This document shows positions 45,593 through 54,316 of a DNA stretch of 64,000 nucleotides, piece by piece (within the stretch, counting starts at the first letter, position 1; every line of letters starts with the position of its first letter). Location: positions 174,139 through 238,138 of the forward strand of contig CANEFS010000001.1 of NCBI GenBank assembly GCA_947426865.1, given 5' to 3'. The DNA is from an uncultured Coriobacteriaceae bacterium (GTDB taxonomy: Bacteria > Actinomycetota > Coriobacteriia > Coriobacteriales > Atopobiaceae). The translations under genes and the position numbers were made by a program. The notes under the pieces were generated by a model, which was not told the origin of the DNA, searched no databases, and saw nothing but the letters and a program-made list of their open reading frames with translations.

Positions 45593-45607
45593 GAAGGGGG
45601 AGAGACA

Positions 45608-46144
45608 ATGTCACGTATTGGAAAGATACCCGTTCCCGTCCCTGACGGCGTGCAAGTAACGGTCGATGGTCAAAGCGTTACGGTCAAGGGCTCCAAAGGG
45701 GAGCTCTCCCGCACGTTTTCACCTCTCGTTACCATTAAACTCGAGAATAACGAGGTTGTCGTTACGCGCAACAACGAAGAGCAAGATTCCAACGCCCAAC
45801 AGGGCCTGACCCGCACCCTAATCTCGAACATGGTGCAAGGTGTCTCTGAAGGTTTCTCGAAAAACTTGGAGCTTGAAGGCGTTGGTTACCGTGCTGCGCT
45901 GAAAGGCCGCGACCTCGATTTGTCCCTTGGCTATTCACATCCTGTGATTATGCAGCCTCCTGAGGGCATCACCTTTGAAGTTCCTGATAATACGCACATT
46001 ATCGTGCGCGGTATTTCAAAAGAAACCGTCGGACAAGTAGCCGCCGAAGTGCGCGCCAAGCGTCCTCCCGAGCCCTACAAAGGCAAAGGTATCCACTACG
46101 AAGGCGAACGCATTCGCCGCAAACTTGGAAAGGCTGCTAAGTAG
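45608..46144 (+). CDS. rplF: 50S ribosomal protein L6
   Basis: The 178-residue L6 has MSRIGKIPVPVPDGVQV at the start and PEPYKGKGIHYEGERIRRKLGKAAK at the end, with the two-domain layout usual for the family. It starts 15 bases after rpsH with a GGGGGAGAG SD. Confidence 0.98.
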   Translation: MSRIGKIPVPVPDGVQVTVDGQSVTVKGSKGELSRTFSPLVTIKLENNEVVVTRNNEEQDSNAQQGLTRTLISNMVQGVSEGFSKNLELEGVGYRAALKGRDLDLSLGYSHPVIMQPPEGITFEVPDNTHIIVRGISKETVGQVAAEVRAKRPPEPYKGKGIHYEGERIRRKLGKAAK

Positions 46145-46226
46145 CGCAAAGAAGCTGCGCTTTAAGCTGCAGGTCAAGTCCCTCACCCTGTTAGGTGTGT
46201 GGCAGATATAGTAGGAGAAATATTTC

Positions 46227-46595
46227 ATGGAGAAACAAAAGGCAAAAAGACAGGCGCTCCGTCGCCGTCAACGCCGCGGTAAACAGCACTTGCTGGGCAC
46301 CGCCGAGCGTCCTCGTTTGTGCGTGACGCGCTCTAACACCAACATTTATGCCCAGGTCATCGACGATGACAAGGCGGTAACGCTTTGTCAGGCTTCAACG
46401 TTGGACGAAGAGTTTAAGAAGGCCAAATTGGGCGCCTCCAACGTTGAGGGCGCCAAAAAGGTGGGCGAGCTCATTGGAAATCGCGCCGTCAAAGTTGGCA
46501 TTAAAAAAGTAACGTTTGATCGTGGCGGACACATCTACCATGGTCGTGTAAAAGCTTTAGCAGAAGGGGCTCGCGAAGCGGGCCTTAAGTTCTAG
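46227..46595 (+). CDS. rplR: 50S ribosomal protein L18
   Basis: The 122 residues bind 5S rRNA. The motif [21 protein letters not shown] and the C-terminal [25 protein letters not shown] are diagnostic. SD: TAGGAG. Confidence 0.98.
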   Translation: MEKQKAKRQALRRRQRRGKQHLLGTAERPRLCVTRSNTNIYAQVIDDDKAVTLCQASTLDEEFKKAKLGASNVEGAKKVGELIGNRAVKVGIKKVTFDRGGHIYHGRVKALAEGAREAGLKF

Positions 46596-46607
46596 GAGGG
46601 AAGAGTA

Positions 46608-47426
46608 ATGGCTCGTAGAAAACCCGTTCGCGAAGGCTCTGATCTCCAAGAGCGCGTCGTATTTATTCATCGTGTATCCAAAGTTGTTAAAGGTGGACGT
46701 CGTTTCTCCTTAGCAGCTCTCGTCGTTGTCGGCGACGGAAAAGGCAAAGTTGGTCTTGGCTACGGTAAATCCGCCGAGGTCCCTGGTGCCATTTCCAAGG
46801 CCAAAGAGGCTGCGAAGAAAAACATGTTCCACGTGCCCGTCACCGCTGACGGTTCCATCCCGCACCAAACTATCGGCCAATATGGCGCCGGCCGCGTTCT
46901 TTTACAGCCCGCCGTTGAAGGTACCGGAGTTATCGCGGGAGGCCCGGTTCGTCCGCTCTTCGAGCTTGCGGGAATCAAAAATATTCTGAGCAAGTCGCTG
47001 GGTACGAACAACGCTATGAACGTTATCAAGGCCGCAGCCGTCGGCTTGCAGCAGCTCGAAAGCCCCAAGCAGACTGCCGACAGACGTGGCATCACCGTTG
47101 CCGATATGTTCGGTATCAAGGCCTCGCACCACGACAACGAAGGCAAGGAAGAAAAAGCTGGCGACAAAAAGGCTGCTTCTGAAAAAGATGCGGAGTCTTC
47201 CGAGAAACCCGCCACTAAAGGTGCTTCCAAAGGCGCTCCTAAAGGTGCCGAGAAAGGGGCCGCTAAGGGCGCCGAGAAAGGCGCTACAAAAAAGCCGGGC
47301 GTAAAAGCAAACGCTGCCAAGAAAACGGATGCAAAGGTGGACGCCGCGACGAAAAAAGTCCCTGCAAAAGAGGCATCCAAAGAGGATTCTAAAAGCCCTA
47401 AGACCAGCGAAAAGGAGACTAAATAA
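46608..47426 (+). CDS. rpsE: 30S ribosomal protein S5 with long Lys/Ala tail
   Basis: The first 170 residues are a normal S5, with LQERVVFIHRVSKVVKGGRRFSL and a typical C-terminal domain. About 100 residues follow made of Lys, Ala, Glu, Ser and Gly (ASKGAPKGAEKGAAKGAEKGA and similar). S5 is usually about 165 residues. Three CCGAGAAA octamers fall in the tail-coding DNA. The stop overlaps the rpmD start at TAATG. Confidence 0.95.
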   Translation: MARRKPVREGSDLQERVVFIHRVSKVVKGGRRFSLAALVVVGDGKGKVGLGYGKSAEVPGAISKAKEAAKKNMFHVPVTADGSIPHQTIGQYGAGRVLLQPAVEGTGVIAGGPVRPLFELAGIKNILSKSLGTNNAMNVIKAAAVGLQQLESPKQTADRRGITVADMFGIKASHHDNEGKEEKAGDKKAASEKDAESSEKPATKGASKGAPKGAEKGAAKGAEKGATKKPGVKANAAKKTDAKVDAATKKVPAKEASKEDSKSPKTSEKETK

Positions 47427-47614
47427 TGGCTAAGTCATTGAAAGTTACGCTGGTTAAAAGCCCAGTGTGCCAAGTCAAAGAAGATCAAACGAAGACCGCT
47501 AAAGCCTTAGGTCTTAAAAAGATTGGAGATTCTAAAGTGCATCCCGACAACGAGTCGGTGCGCGGCATGATTTTCAAAATCAAGCATCTTCTCAAAGTTG
47601 AAGAAGAGAAATAA
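47426..47614 (+). CDS. rpmD: 50S ribosomal protein L30
   Basis: The 62-residue L30 is recognised by LKVTLVKSPVCQVKEDQTKTAKALGLKKIGDSKVH followed by NESVRGMIFKIKHLLKVEE. It overlaps rpsE by one base. Confidence 0.96.
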   Translation: MAKSLKVTLVKSPVCQVKEDQTKTAKALGLKKIGDSKVHPDNESVRGMIFKIKHLLKVEEEK

Positions 47615-47658
47615 GCGGAGACTAAGAGCATCTCATCCGCATTGAAGGAGCAATACCA

Positions 47659-48192
47659 ATGCAACTAAAAGATATTAAACCTGCTAAAGGATCAACTCAC
47701 GCAAGGAAGCGCCTTGGTCGCGGCAATTCCTCTGGTACGGGTACCACGGCCGGTCGCGGTACCAAAGGCCAGCTTTCCCGTTCCGGCGGGGGCAAAGGCG
47801 ATGCTTTCGAGGGTGGACAAAACCCCCTGCATCAGCGCCTTCCGAAGCTTCCTGGCTTCAAAAATATCAATCGCAAGGCTTATCGCCCCTTAAACGTGGC
47901 TCGCCTGGAGGCCGCGTTCAACGCGGGCGACACCGTCAACGCCGAGACGCTTTTGGAAAAGGGTCTCACAAAGTCGCTTTCCACGCCCGTTAAGATTTTG
48001 GGCGACGGTACCATTTCCAAGAAGCTCACGGTTGCTGTCGAGAAGGTCTCGGCTTCTGCAAAGGAAAAGATTGAGACTGCCGGCGGCACAGTCGAGGAGA
48101 CCGGGAACGTAAAGCCTGCGAAAAAAGCGGGCAAGAAAGCGGCCGCTAAGCCCGCGGAAAAAGCTGCCGAGAGCAAGCCGGCCGAAAAATAG
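47659..48192 (+). CDS. rplO: 50S ribosomal protein L15 with Lys/Ala tail
   Basis: The first 142 residues are L15 (GSTHARKRLGRGNSSGTGTT, RLPKLPGFKNINRKAYRPLN). The last 35 (AKKAGKKAAAKPAEKAAESK and similar) are a tail of the same kind as in L22, L29, S5 and L17. SD: AAGGAG. The gene is followed by a hairpin spacer and secY. Confidence 0.95.
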   Translation: MQLKDIKPAKGSTHARKRLGRGNSSGTGTTAGRGTKGQLSRSGGGKGDAFEGGQNPLHQRLPKLPGFKNINRKAYRPLNVARLEAAFNAGDTVNAETLLEKGLTKSLSTPVKILGDGTISKKLTVAVEKVSASAKEKIETAGGTVEETGNVKPAKKAGKKAAAKPAEKAAESKPAEK

Positions 48193-48207
48193 AAGCTATT
48201 TGATACG

Positions 48208-48244
48208 ATTTTCTCGGGAGATGAAAGGGTTTCTCGAGAAAATC
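48208..48244 (+). terminator. Hairpin from paired octamer-like sequences between rplO and secY
   Basis: GATTTTCTCG (48208-48217) and CGAGAAAATC (48235-48244) are perfect 10-base complements with 17 bases between. The left arm contains TTTCTCGG; the right lies in the palindrome TTTCTCGAGAAA (48230-48241). The right arm is not followed by a T run, so it may attenuate or stabilise the mRNA instead of stopping transcription. Confidence 0.45.
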
Positions 48245-48281
48245 TGTTGATAAAAAGAACCAGAGTGCGAAAGGGCATCTC

Positions 48282-49568
48282 GTGTTTCAAGATATTACAG
48301 GCGCATTTAAAGTAAAAGAACTTCGTCACAAGATTTTTCTGACGATTATCATTTTGCTTCTCTATCGTTTGGGAGCCTATCTTCCTGTTCCCGGCATTCC
48401 CATCGACCAAATTCAAGATAAGATGTCAGGAATGATGACATCCGCCTCAGGTTTGGCGCTGCTGAACCTGTTTTCTGGCGGTGCGCTTTCCCGCGTTTCC
48501 TTCTTTGCGTTGGGAATCATGCCCTACATTACCGCCCAAATTATCATGCAGATGATGCAGGCCGTTATTCCTTCTTTGGACGCTTTAGCAAAAGAGGGGG
48601 AGTCCGGTCAGCGCAAAATTACGCAATATACCCGCTACATTACACTGGGTCTTGCAGTTCTTAACGCTATTGGCTATCTGTTCTTATATACGAGCAGTTC
48701 GTATGGCGTTTCGTTCTCGGAAGATCTTCCGACTTGGGCCTCCGGCCTCATCTTGATTTTTACGATGGTTGTAGGTGCGATGGTTATCATGTGGTTGGGT
48801 GAGATTATCACGCAAAAAGGTGTGGGAAACGGAATGTCTCTCATCATCTTCTGCAACATCATGGCAGGAATTCCAACCTCTATCACAACTGCTTTGCAAA
48901 CAGGCGACATGCCCACCTGGGTCTTGGTCTTGACCTTGCTCGCGGTGCTCATCATCGTGCCGGTCATTATCTTTGTCGAGCGCGGACAGCGTCGCATTCC
49001 CATCCAATATGCAAAGCGCGTGGTGGGACGCCGTATTATGGGAGGACAGGCCACCTATCTCCCGGTTAAAGTAAACACGGCAGGCGTTATCCCCATCATC
49101 TTCGCCTCGGCCCTTCTTTATTTCCCCGCTCAGATTTCCGTCTTCTTCCCTGACGCTAAATGGCTGACGACCGTTTCCAATGCTGTTTCTTCCGGCTGGA
49201 TTAACTGGGTTTTGACCGTTCTTTTGATTGTTGGTTTTGCTTACTTCTATACTTCGATGGTTTTCAATCCTGACGATACGGCTGACCAACTTCGCAAGCA
49301 GGGAGGCTTTATTCCCGGCGTGCGCCCAGGACAAGCGACGGTGAACTACATTAAGCACGTTATTAATCGTATTACACTTCCCGGTGCTCTCTTTGTCGCT
49401 GTGATTGCGGTTGTGCCATCGATCATCTTCGCTTTCACCAACAACACGCTTTTACAAGCCTTTGGAGGAACTTCCATCCTCATCATGGTCGGTGTTGCGC
49501 TTGACACGTTGACGCAAGTTCAGTCGCAGCTGAAGACCCACGACTACTCCTCCTTGTTCGTGAAATAG
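48282..49568 (+). CDS. secY: Protein translocase subunit SecY
   Basis: SecY is the pore of the Sec translocon in the cytoplasmic membrane. The 428 residues show ten hydrophobic helices, the N-terminal amphipathic segment (FQDITGAFKVKELRHKIFLTI), the plug-region sequence LLNLFSGGALSRVSFFALGIMPYITAQIIMQ and the cytosolic loop GGFIPGVRPGQAT. The start is GTG at 48282. It is followed by a terminator at 49739, although adk and map continue in the same order as in other Gram-positives. Confidence 0.97.
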   Translation: MFQDITGAFKVKELRHKIFLTIIILLLYRLGAYLPVPGIPIDQIQDKMSGMMTSASGLALLNLFSGGALSRVSFFALGIMPYITAQIIMQMMQAVIPSLDALAKEGESGQRKITQYTRYITLGLAVLNAIGYLFLYTSSSYGVSFSEDLPTWASGLILIFTMVVGAMVIMWLGEIITQKGVGNGMSLIIFCNIMAGIPTSITTALQTGDMPTWVLVLTLLAVLIIVPVIIFVERGQRRIPIQYAKRVVGRRIMGGQATYLPVKVNTAGVIPIIFASALLYFPAQISVFFPDAKWLTTVSNAVSSGWINWVLTVLLIVGFAYFYTSMVFNPDDTADQLRKQGGFIPGVRPGQATVNYIKHVINRITLPGALFVAVIAVVPSIIFAFTNNTLLQAFGGTSILIMVGVALDTLTQVQSQLKTHDYSSLFVK

Positions 49569-49738
49569 GGGAGAGCGGAGAGGTCAGAGAGCGCCCAGGG
49601 CGCCAGATTGCAAAAAGGGCTTAAGGCACGCGGATTGCGTGAAGCGCTAAAAGCGCAGAACGCAGCAAACCTTTTTGCGGAGCGCTTAACGTCACAGATG
49701 GCCGGGGTTTCCTGGCAGATTTGAAAAAAAGAAAAGAT

Positions 49739-49775
49739 AAAGCCTTCGGGTCCTTTTTGGGGCTTGAAGGCTTTT
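49739..49775 (+). terminator. Terminator-like hairpin between secY and adk
   Basis: AAAGCCTTC (49739-49747) and GAAGGCTTT (49766-49774) pair perfectly over nine bases with an 18-base loop, and the second arm ends in TTTT. The 251-base gap also holds a CACGC/GCGTG hairpin near 49626 and GCGCT/AGCGC pairs near 49645. The short T run suggests partial termination. Confidence 0.6.
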
Positions 49776-49819
49776 GAGAATGAAATAGAATAAAGAAACA
49801 CCCCGAACAAAGGACGAAA

Positions 49820-50446
49820 ATGAATCTTGTTTTATTGGGAGCTCCGGGTGCCGGAAAGGGCACGCAAGCTCAATACCTCGTAAAAGATCAGAAACTTGCC
49901 CACATTTCCACCGGCGACCTTCTTCGTGAAGCAGTTGCGGAAGGAACCGACCTGGGCAAAGAAGCCAAAAGGTTTATGGACGCCGGCCAGCTCGTGCCCG
50001 ACGAGGTCGTGATTGGCCTTGTCAAAGAGCGCCTGCAAAAATCTGACGTCGAGGCCGGCTTTATTCTCGACGGCTTCCCCAGAAACACCGCGCAAGCCAC
50101 CACCATCGACTCTGAGCTGGAGGAACTTGGTAAATCTATCGACGCCGCCCTTTTGGTCGACGTACCCGCAGACGTGATTATTGAGCGCCTGAGTGGCCGG
50201 CGTGTCTGCCCTAAATGTGGCTACACAGGATCGGTTAAGGACGGAGAGAGTTGCCCGCTTTGTGGCGCAGCTCTTATTCAGCGCGATGATGACAAGCCTG
50301 AGACCATTAAGGCTCGCCTGGACGTCTACGATGCCCAAACCGCGCCCCTCGTCGAATACTATCGCGGCCAAGAGAAACTTCGCAAAGTCGATGGCAATCG
50401 CGCGCCCGAGGTCGTCTACGAGGAAGTTAAAGAAGTTCTCGCCTAG
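49820..50446 (+). CDS. adk: Adenylate kinase
   Basis: Adk interconverts ATP + AMP and 2 ADP. The P-loop GAPGAGKGTQ is at 8-17, the AMP-binding segment DGFPRN near 84, and the LID domain carries two zinc-binding CxxC pairs (CPKC and CPLC, 11 residues apart), the zinc form common in Gram-positives. The length of 208 is typical. It is 29 bases ahead of map. Confidence 0.97.
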   Translation: MNLVLLGAPGAGKGTQAQYLVKDQKLAHISTGDLLREAVAEGTDLGKEAKRFMDAGQLVPDEVVIGLVKERLQKSDVEAGFILDGFPRNTAQATTIDSELEELGKSIDAALLVDVPADVIIERLSGRRVCPKCGYTGSVKDGESCPLCGAALIQRDDDKPETIKARLDVYDAQTAPLVEYYRGQEKLRKVDGNRAPEVVYEEVKEVLA

Positions 50447-50475
50447 GCGCGGGACTTAAAAGGTTTTTCTCGGCC

Positions 50476-51288
50476 ATGATAAAGATTAAAACACCTGCAG
50501 AAATCGAGGCTATGAAGCCCGCCGGAGCGCTCTCTAAGATGGCGCTTCGCAAAGCCGGCACCCTTGTTGTTCCCGGGACGCACACCATCGACATCGACCG
50601 CGTCGTCGAGTCGCTCATTCGCATCCACGGTGCGACGCCTGCCTTCAAGGGCTACCTGGGCTTTCCCGCCTCGATTTGTTGCTCGATTAACAACGAAATC
50701 GTCCACGGCATCCCCGGTGAGGGCGTCATTTTGAAAGAGGGCGACATCGTTTCGATTGACACGGGGGCCACGCTGAACGGCTGGGTGGGCGACAATGCCT
50801 GGACTTTTTTCTGCGGCAAGCCCTCCCTTGAGGACAAGGCGCTTTGCGAGGTGACGCGCGACTGTCTGTCCCTGGGCATTCAGCAAGCGGTCCCTGGAAA
50901 TCACCTGGGAGACATTGGTTTTGCCATCCAAGAACATGCCGAGAAAAACGGCTACGGGGTCGTGCGCGAATATGTGGGTCACGGAGTGGGACACGTTATG
51001 CACGAGGAGCCAAACGTTCCTAACTACGGCAAGAAGAGCAGAGGGGTTCGTTTGCAAGAGGGCATGGTCCTTGCTATTGAGCCCATGATTGTGTTGAAGT
51101 CTCCTAAGAACGAGACGCAAACGAATCGCTGGACGGTTGTGACTGTCGATGGGGGAACGGCTGCACACTACGAAAACACGATTGCCATCACAAAAGATGG
51201 CCCCGTTATCCTCACAGAAGACGAGAAAGGCCCCACTTGTCCCATGGAGGGAGGGCCCGATAAGGCCAATCTCATTCCTCAAATTTGA
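50476..51288 (+). CDS. map: Methionine aminopeptidase, type I
   Basis: Map removes N-terminal methionine after deformylation. Five metal ligands are visible in order: DTGATLNG (Asp), DNAW (Asp), GHGVGHVMHEEP (His), MVLAIEPM (Glu) and the final Glu near ENTIAITK. The length of 270 is normal. In the 29-base gap the octamer TTTCTCGG (50466-50473) sits two bases before the ATG, where the SD would be expected, and no good SD is seen. Confidence 0.96.
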   Translation: MIKIKTPAEIEAMKPAGALSKMALRKAGTLVVPGTHTIDIDRVVESLIRIHGATPAFKGYLGFPASICCSINNEIVHGIPGEGVILKEGDIVSIDTGATLNGWVGDNAWTFFCGKPSLEDKALCEVTRDCLSLGIQQAVPGNHLGDIGFAIQEHAEKNGYGVVREYVGHGVGHVMHEEPNVPNYGKKSRGVRLQEGMVLAIEPMIVLKSPKNETQTNRWTVVTVDGGTAAHYENTIAITKDGPVILTEDEKGPTCPMEGGPDKANLIPQI

Positions 51289-51292
51289 AGAA

Positions 51293-51304
51293 ATTGTGCA
51301 CAAT
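51293..51304. promoter_or_regulatory. 12-bp perfect palindrome ahead of infA
   Basis: ATTGTGCACAAT reads the same on both strands and starts five bases after the map stop. A TAAAAT -10-like box follows near 51360 and a GCAAATTTGC palindrome near 51377. A dimeric regulator site is possible. Confidence 0.4.
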
Positions 51305-51412
51305 CTCCATATTTCACACAAATTCCATTATTTACCTAGCCCTTTTCGCAAATTTTTCATAAAATATTCAATCGCTGCAAATTTGCGGCTTAACACGGAT
51401 GAAAGGTAATGC

Positions 51413-51631
51413 GTGAGTAAACAGGATGCCATTGAGCTTGAGGGTACGGTTTTAGAACCGCTCCCTAACGCTATGTTTAATGTCGAGCTAGAGAACGGAA
51501 AAACCATCCTGTGCACGATCTCGGGGAAGATTCGGATGAACTACATTCGCATCCTTCCGGGCGACAAAGTAACGGTCGAGATTTCTCCCTACGACCTTAC
51601 GCGCGGCCGGATTACCTATCGTTACAAGTAA
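51413..51631 (+). CDS. infA: Translation initiation factor IF-1
   Basis: The 72-residue protein is a typical IF-1 ([24 protein letters not shown], then [31 protein letters not shown]), which blocks the A-site during initiation. It starts with GTG at 51413, eight bases behind GAAAGG. Its place before rpmJ and rpsM is usual. Confidence 0.97.
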   Translation: MSKQDAIELEGTVLEPLPNAMFNVELENGKTILCTISGKIRMNYIRILPGDKVTVEISPYDLTRGRITYRYK

Positions 51632-51747
51632 AACTTTAAAATAGCCACGCGCTAAGCGAAAGAAAAAATTACGTCTGCGGCTGGACGAAGAGATAAAGAA
51701 CGTACATAAAACGAGTTAAAACGGAAAAACAACCGAAAGGAATCATC

Positions 51748-51861
51748 ATGAAGGTACGCCCTTCGGTCAAAAAAATGTGCGACAAGTGCAAGATTATTAG
51801 GCGCCACGGAAAAATCTTCGTAATTTGCGAGAATCCGCGTCATAAACAGCGCCAAGGTTAG
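51748..51861 (+). CDS. rpmJ: 50S ribosomal protein L36
   Basis: This 37-residue gene reads [20 protein letters not shown] onward and ends RHKQRQG. Three cysteines and one histidine (C11, C14, C27, H32) form the zinc site of the C+ type. The ATG at 51748 follows GAAAGGA. It is short enough to be missed by length-filtered gene calling. Confidence 0.97.
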   Translation: MKVRPSVKKMCDKCKIIRRHGKIFVICENPRHKQRQG

Positions 51862-51877
51862 TTGAGAGGAGATATCT

Positions 51878-52252
51878 GTGGCCCGTATTAACGGAGTAGA
51901 TCTTCCACAAGAGAAGCGCGTAGAGATAGGTCTTACCTACATCTACGGCATCGGTCGTTCGATGGCCAACAAAATTTGTGTCGCCTGTGGGGTAAACCCC
52001 GACACAAAAGATAAAGACCTTACAGAAGATGAGGTCACAAAAATTCGTGATTACATTGCCAATAACAACATCATGGTTGAGGGAGACCTTCGCCGTGACG
52101 TTCGCCAAAACATCGCTCGCCTGATGGAGATTGGATGTTATCGTGGCCTTCGTCACCGCAAGGGACTGCCTGTTCGCGGACAACGCACCCACACCAATGC
52201 ACGCAGCCGTAAAGGCAAACGTGCACAAATTGGCGGAAAGAAGAAAGGGTAG
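51878..52252 (+). CDS. rpsM: 30S ribosomal protein S13
   Basis: The 124 residues include [24 protein letters not shown] and the C-terminal [21 protein letters not shown]13 lies in the 30S head with S19. The start is GTG at 51878, behind GAGAGGAGA. Confidence 0.98.
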   Translation: MARINGVDLPQEKRVEIGLTYIYGIGRSMANKICVACGVNPDTKDKDLTEDEVTKIRDYIANNNIMVEGDLRRDVRQNIARLMEIGCYRGLRHRKGLPVRGQRTHTNARSRKGKRAQIGGKKKG

Positions 52253-52255
52253 AAC

Positions 52256-52654
52256 ATGGCAGCAACAAAAACGACTTCTTCAAGAGTTAAACGTTCTGAG
52301 CGCAAAAACATTGCCATCGGACAAGCTCACATTAAGTCCACTTTTAACAACACCATCGTTACCATCTCTGATCCTGCCGGAAACGTTATTACCTGGCAAT
52401 CAGCTGGTACCTGTGGTTTTAAAGGTTCCCGTAAATCCACACCTTTCGCCGCTCAAATGGCGGCAGAGGCTGCGGCAAAAATTGCAATTGAACACGGTAT
52501 GCAAAAAGTATCGGTTTTCGTAAAGGGGCCCGGCTCTGGTCGCGAGACCGCCATTCGCTCCCTTCAAACCGCAGGCCTTGAAGTTCAAGGTGTTCAAGAC
52601 AAGACTCCTATCCCTCACAACGGTTGTCGCCCCAAAAAGCGTCGTCGTCCGTAA
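52256..52654 (+). CDS. rpsK: 30S ribosomal protein S11
   Basis: The 132-residue S11 has [20 protein letters not shown] and the C-terminal [18 protein letters not shown]. It forms part of the mRNA exit platform. It starts three bases after rpsM. Confidence 0.98.
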   Translation: MAATKTTSSRVKRSERKNIAIGQAHIKSTFNNTIVTISDPAGNVITWQSAGTCGFKGSRKSTPFAAQMAAEAAAKIAIEHGMQKVSVFVKGPGSGRETAIRSLQTAGLEVQGVQDKTPIPHNGCRPKKRRRP

Positions 52655-52678
52655 GGGTTTTAACGAAAGGATTTTCAA

Positions 52679-53272
52679 ATGGCAGTTGACAGGACTCCCG
52701 TCCTTAAAAGATGTCGTGCCCTTGGCATTGACCCTGCTGATATGGGTCTTGCCAAAGAATCGCATCGTCTACCTCGTCGTTCTCGCCGTCAACTTTCTGA
52801 ATACGGCATCCAACTTCGCGAGAAACAAAAGGCGAAGTTCATCTACGGCGTTCTAGAAAAGCAGTTCCACAACCTCTACAACCAAGCGATTAAAGAGGAA
52901 GGCGTTACCGGCGACAACCTCATGTCTCTTCTCGAGCGTCGCCTTGACAACGTTGTCTACCGGCTTGGTTTTGCTCGTACACGCAAAGAAGCTCGTCAAA
53001 CCGTTCGCCACGGCCACATCACGGTCAACGGCAAGCGCGTAGACATTCCTTCTTATCGCGTAAAAGCAGGAGATGTTGTCGCTATCGGAGAGAAGTACAC
53101 CGATCTTCTCCCCATCAAAGAAGCCATCATCGCTTCTGAAGCGAAGACCGTTCCTGCTTGGCTTGAGGTCGATATCGAGAAACTCTCTGGAAACGTTTTA
53201 CAAGAGCCAACGCGCGATCAGATTGATTTGGATATCAACGCTCAGCTCATCGTCGAGCTCTACTCGAAGTAA
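52679..53272 (+). CDS. rpsD: 30S ribosomal protein S4
   Basis: The 197-residue S4 has the S4 domain MSLLERRLDNVVYRLGFARTRKEARQTVRHGHITVNG near 82-118. The N-terminal zinc cysteines of some S4 proteins are missing, so this is the zinc-free form. S4 nucleates 30S assembly. Confidence 0.97.
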   Translation: MAVDRTPVLKRCRALGIDPADMGLAKESHRLPRRSRRQLSEYGIQLREKQKAKFIYGVLEKQFHNLYNQAIKEEGVTGDNLMSLLERRLDNVVYRLGFARTRKEARQTVRHGHITVNGKRVDIPSYRVKAGDVVAIGEKYTDLLPIKEAIIASEAKTVPAWLEVDIEKLSGNVLQEPTRDQIDLDINAQLIVELYSK

Positions 53273-53315
53273 TCGCTTTTACGAAGTTTTAACGAAGTTG
53301 TTAGTGAGGTATTAA

Positions 53316-54278
53316 ATGTCAAATTTTATACGCCCCAAAGTCTCTGTTGAAGAGGTTAAGGAAAACGTTGCTCGCGTAGAAGTTGCTCCTTTAGAGCGCG
53401 GTTACGGCGACACGTTGGGCAATTCACTTCGTCGCGTTCTTCTTTCCTCCCTTGAGGGCGCCGCCGTAAAAGCCATTAAGATTGACGGCGTTGACCACGA
53501 GTTTTCTACGGTCAAAGGCGTTTACGAAGATGTCACCGACATCGTTTTGAATGTGAAGCAGCTTGTTTTCAAGCAGGTTGCAGAGATTAACGACACAGAG
53601 GCAACCGTGAACATCGAAGGTCCTGCCACCATTACCGGCAAAGACCTCACCGTTCCTGCTTGCGTTGAACTTATCAATCCCGACCAGGTTATCTGTACTC
53701 TCGAGAAGGGCGCCAAATTTGCGATGCGCCTCGTGCTGGATACCGGTCGTGGCTACGTTTCCGCTGAAGAGAACCAAGCTGAAAACGGTGTTTTGGGTGA
53801 AACGCACGAGGAAATTGGCCTCATCTACGTTGACTCGCTTTACTCGCCGGTTCGCCGTTGCGCGAAATTCGTCGAGGATTGCCGCGTTGGCCAGCGCACC
53901 GACTACGATCGCCTCATCATTGAGGTTGAGACCGACGGTGCCATTGGACCGATCGAAGCAGTAAGCGAGGCTTCCAACATCATCAATCAGCACATGGCTG
54001 CCTTTATGGACCTTTCCAACATGCCTGAGGCCAGCGAAGATGATTCGATTTTCGCTGAGGAAGAAGAAGAGGTCGACCAAGAGCTGAGGCGGCCGATTGA
54101 GTCGCTTGGGCTTGGAAACCGTTCTTACAATTGCTTAAAACGCGCTGACGTTCACACGGTTGGAGATCTTCTCCAGTACAGTGAGCAAGACCTTCTGAAC
54201 CTGCGCAATTTTGGCGTGAAATCTACTGAGGAAGTCAAAGATATCATTGAGTCGCTTGGGCTGTCCCTTCGCTTATAG
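53316..54278 (+). CDS. rpoA: RNA polymerase alpha subunit
   Basis: The 320 residues have the assembly domain (EVAPLERGYGDTLGNSLRRVLLSSLEGAAV) and, after an acidic linker, the C-terminal DNA-binding domain (SLGLGNRSYNCLKRADVHTVGDLL, LRNFGVKSTEEVKDIIESLGL). Position between rpsD and rplQ is standard. Confidence 0.98.
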   Translation: MSNFIRPKVSVEEVKENVARVEVAPLERGYGDTLGNSLRRVLLSSLEGAAVKAIKIDGVDHEFSTVKGVYEDVTDIVLNVKQLVFKQVAEINDTEATVNIEGPATITGKDLTVPACVELINPDQVICTLEKGAKFAMRLVLDTGRGYVSAEENQAENGVLGETHEEIGLIYVDSLYSPVRRCAKFVEDCRVGQRTDYDRLIIEVETDGAIGPIEAVSEASNIINQHMAAFMDLSNMPEASEDDSIFAEEEEEVDQELRRPIESLGLGNRSYNCLKRADVHTVGDLLQYSEQDLLNLRNFGVKSTEEVKDIIESLGLSLRL

Positions 54279-54316
54279 ACCAACTTTGCATTTGACTGAC
54301 ATATTAAGGAGAAATC

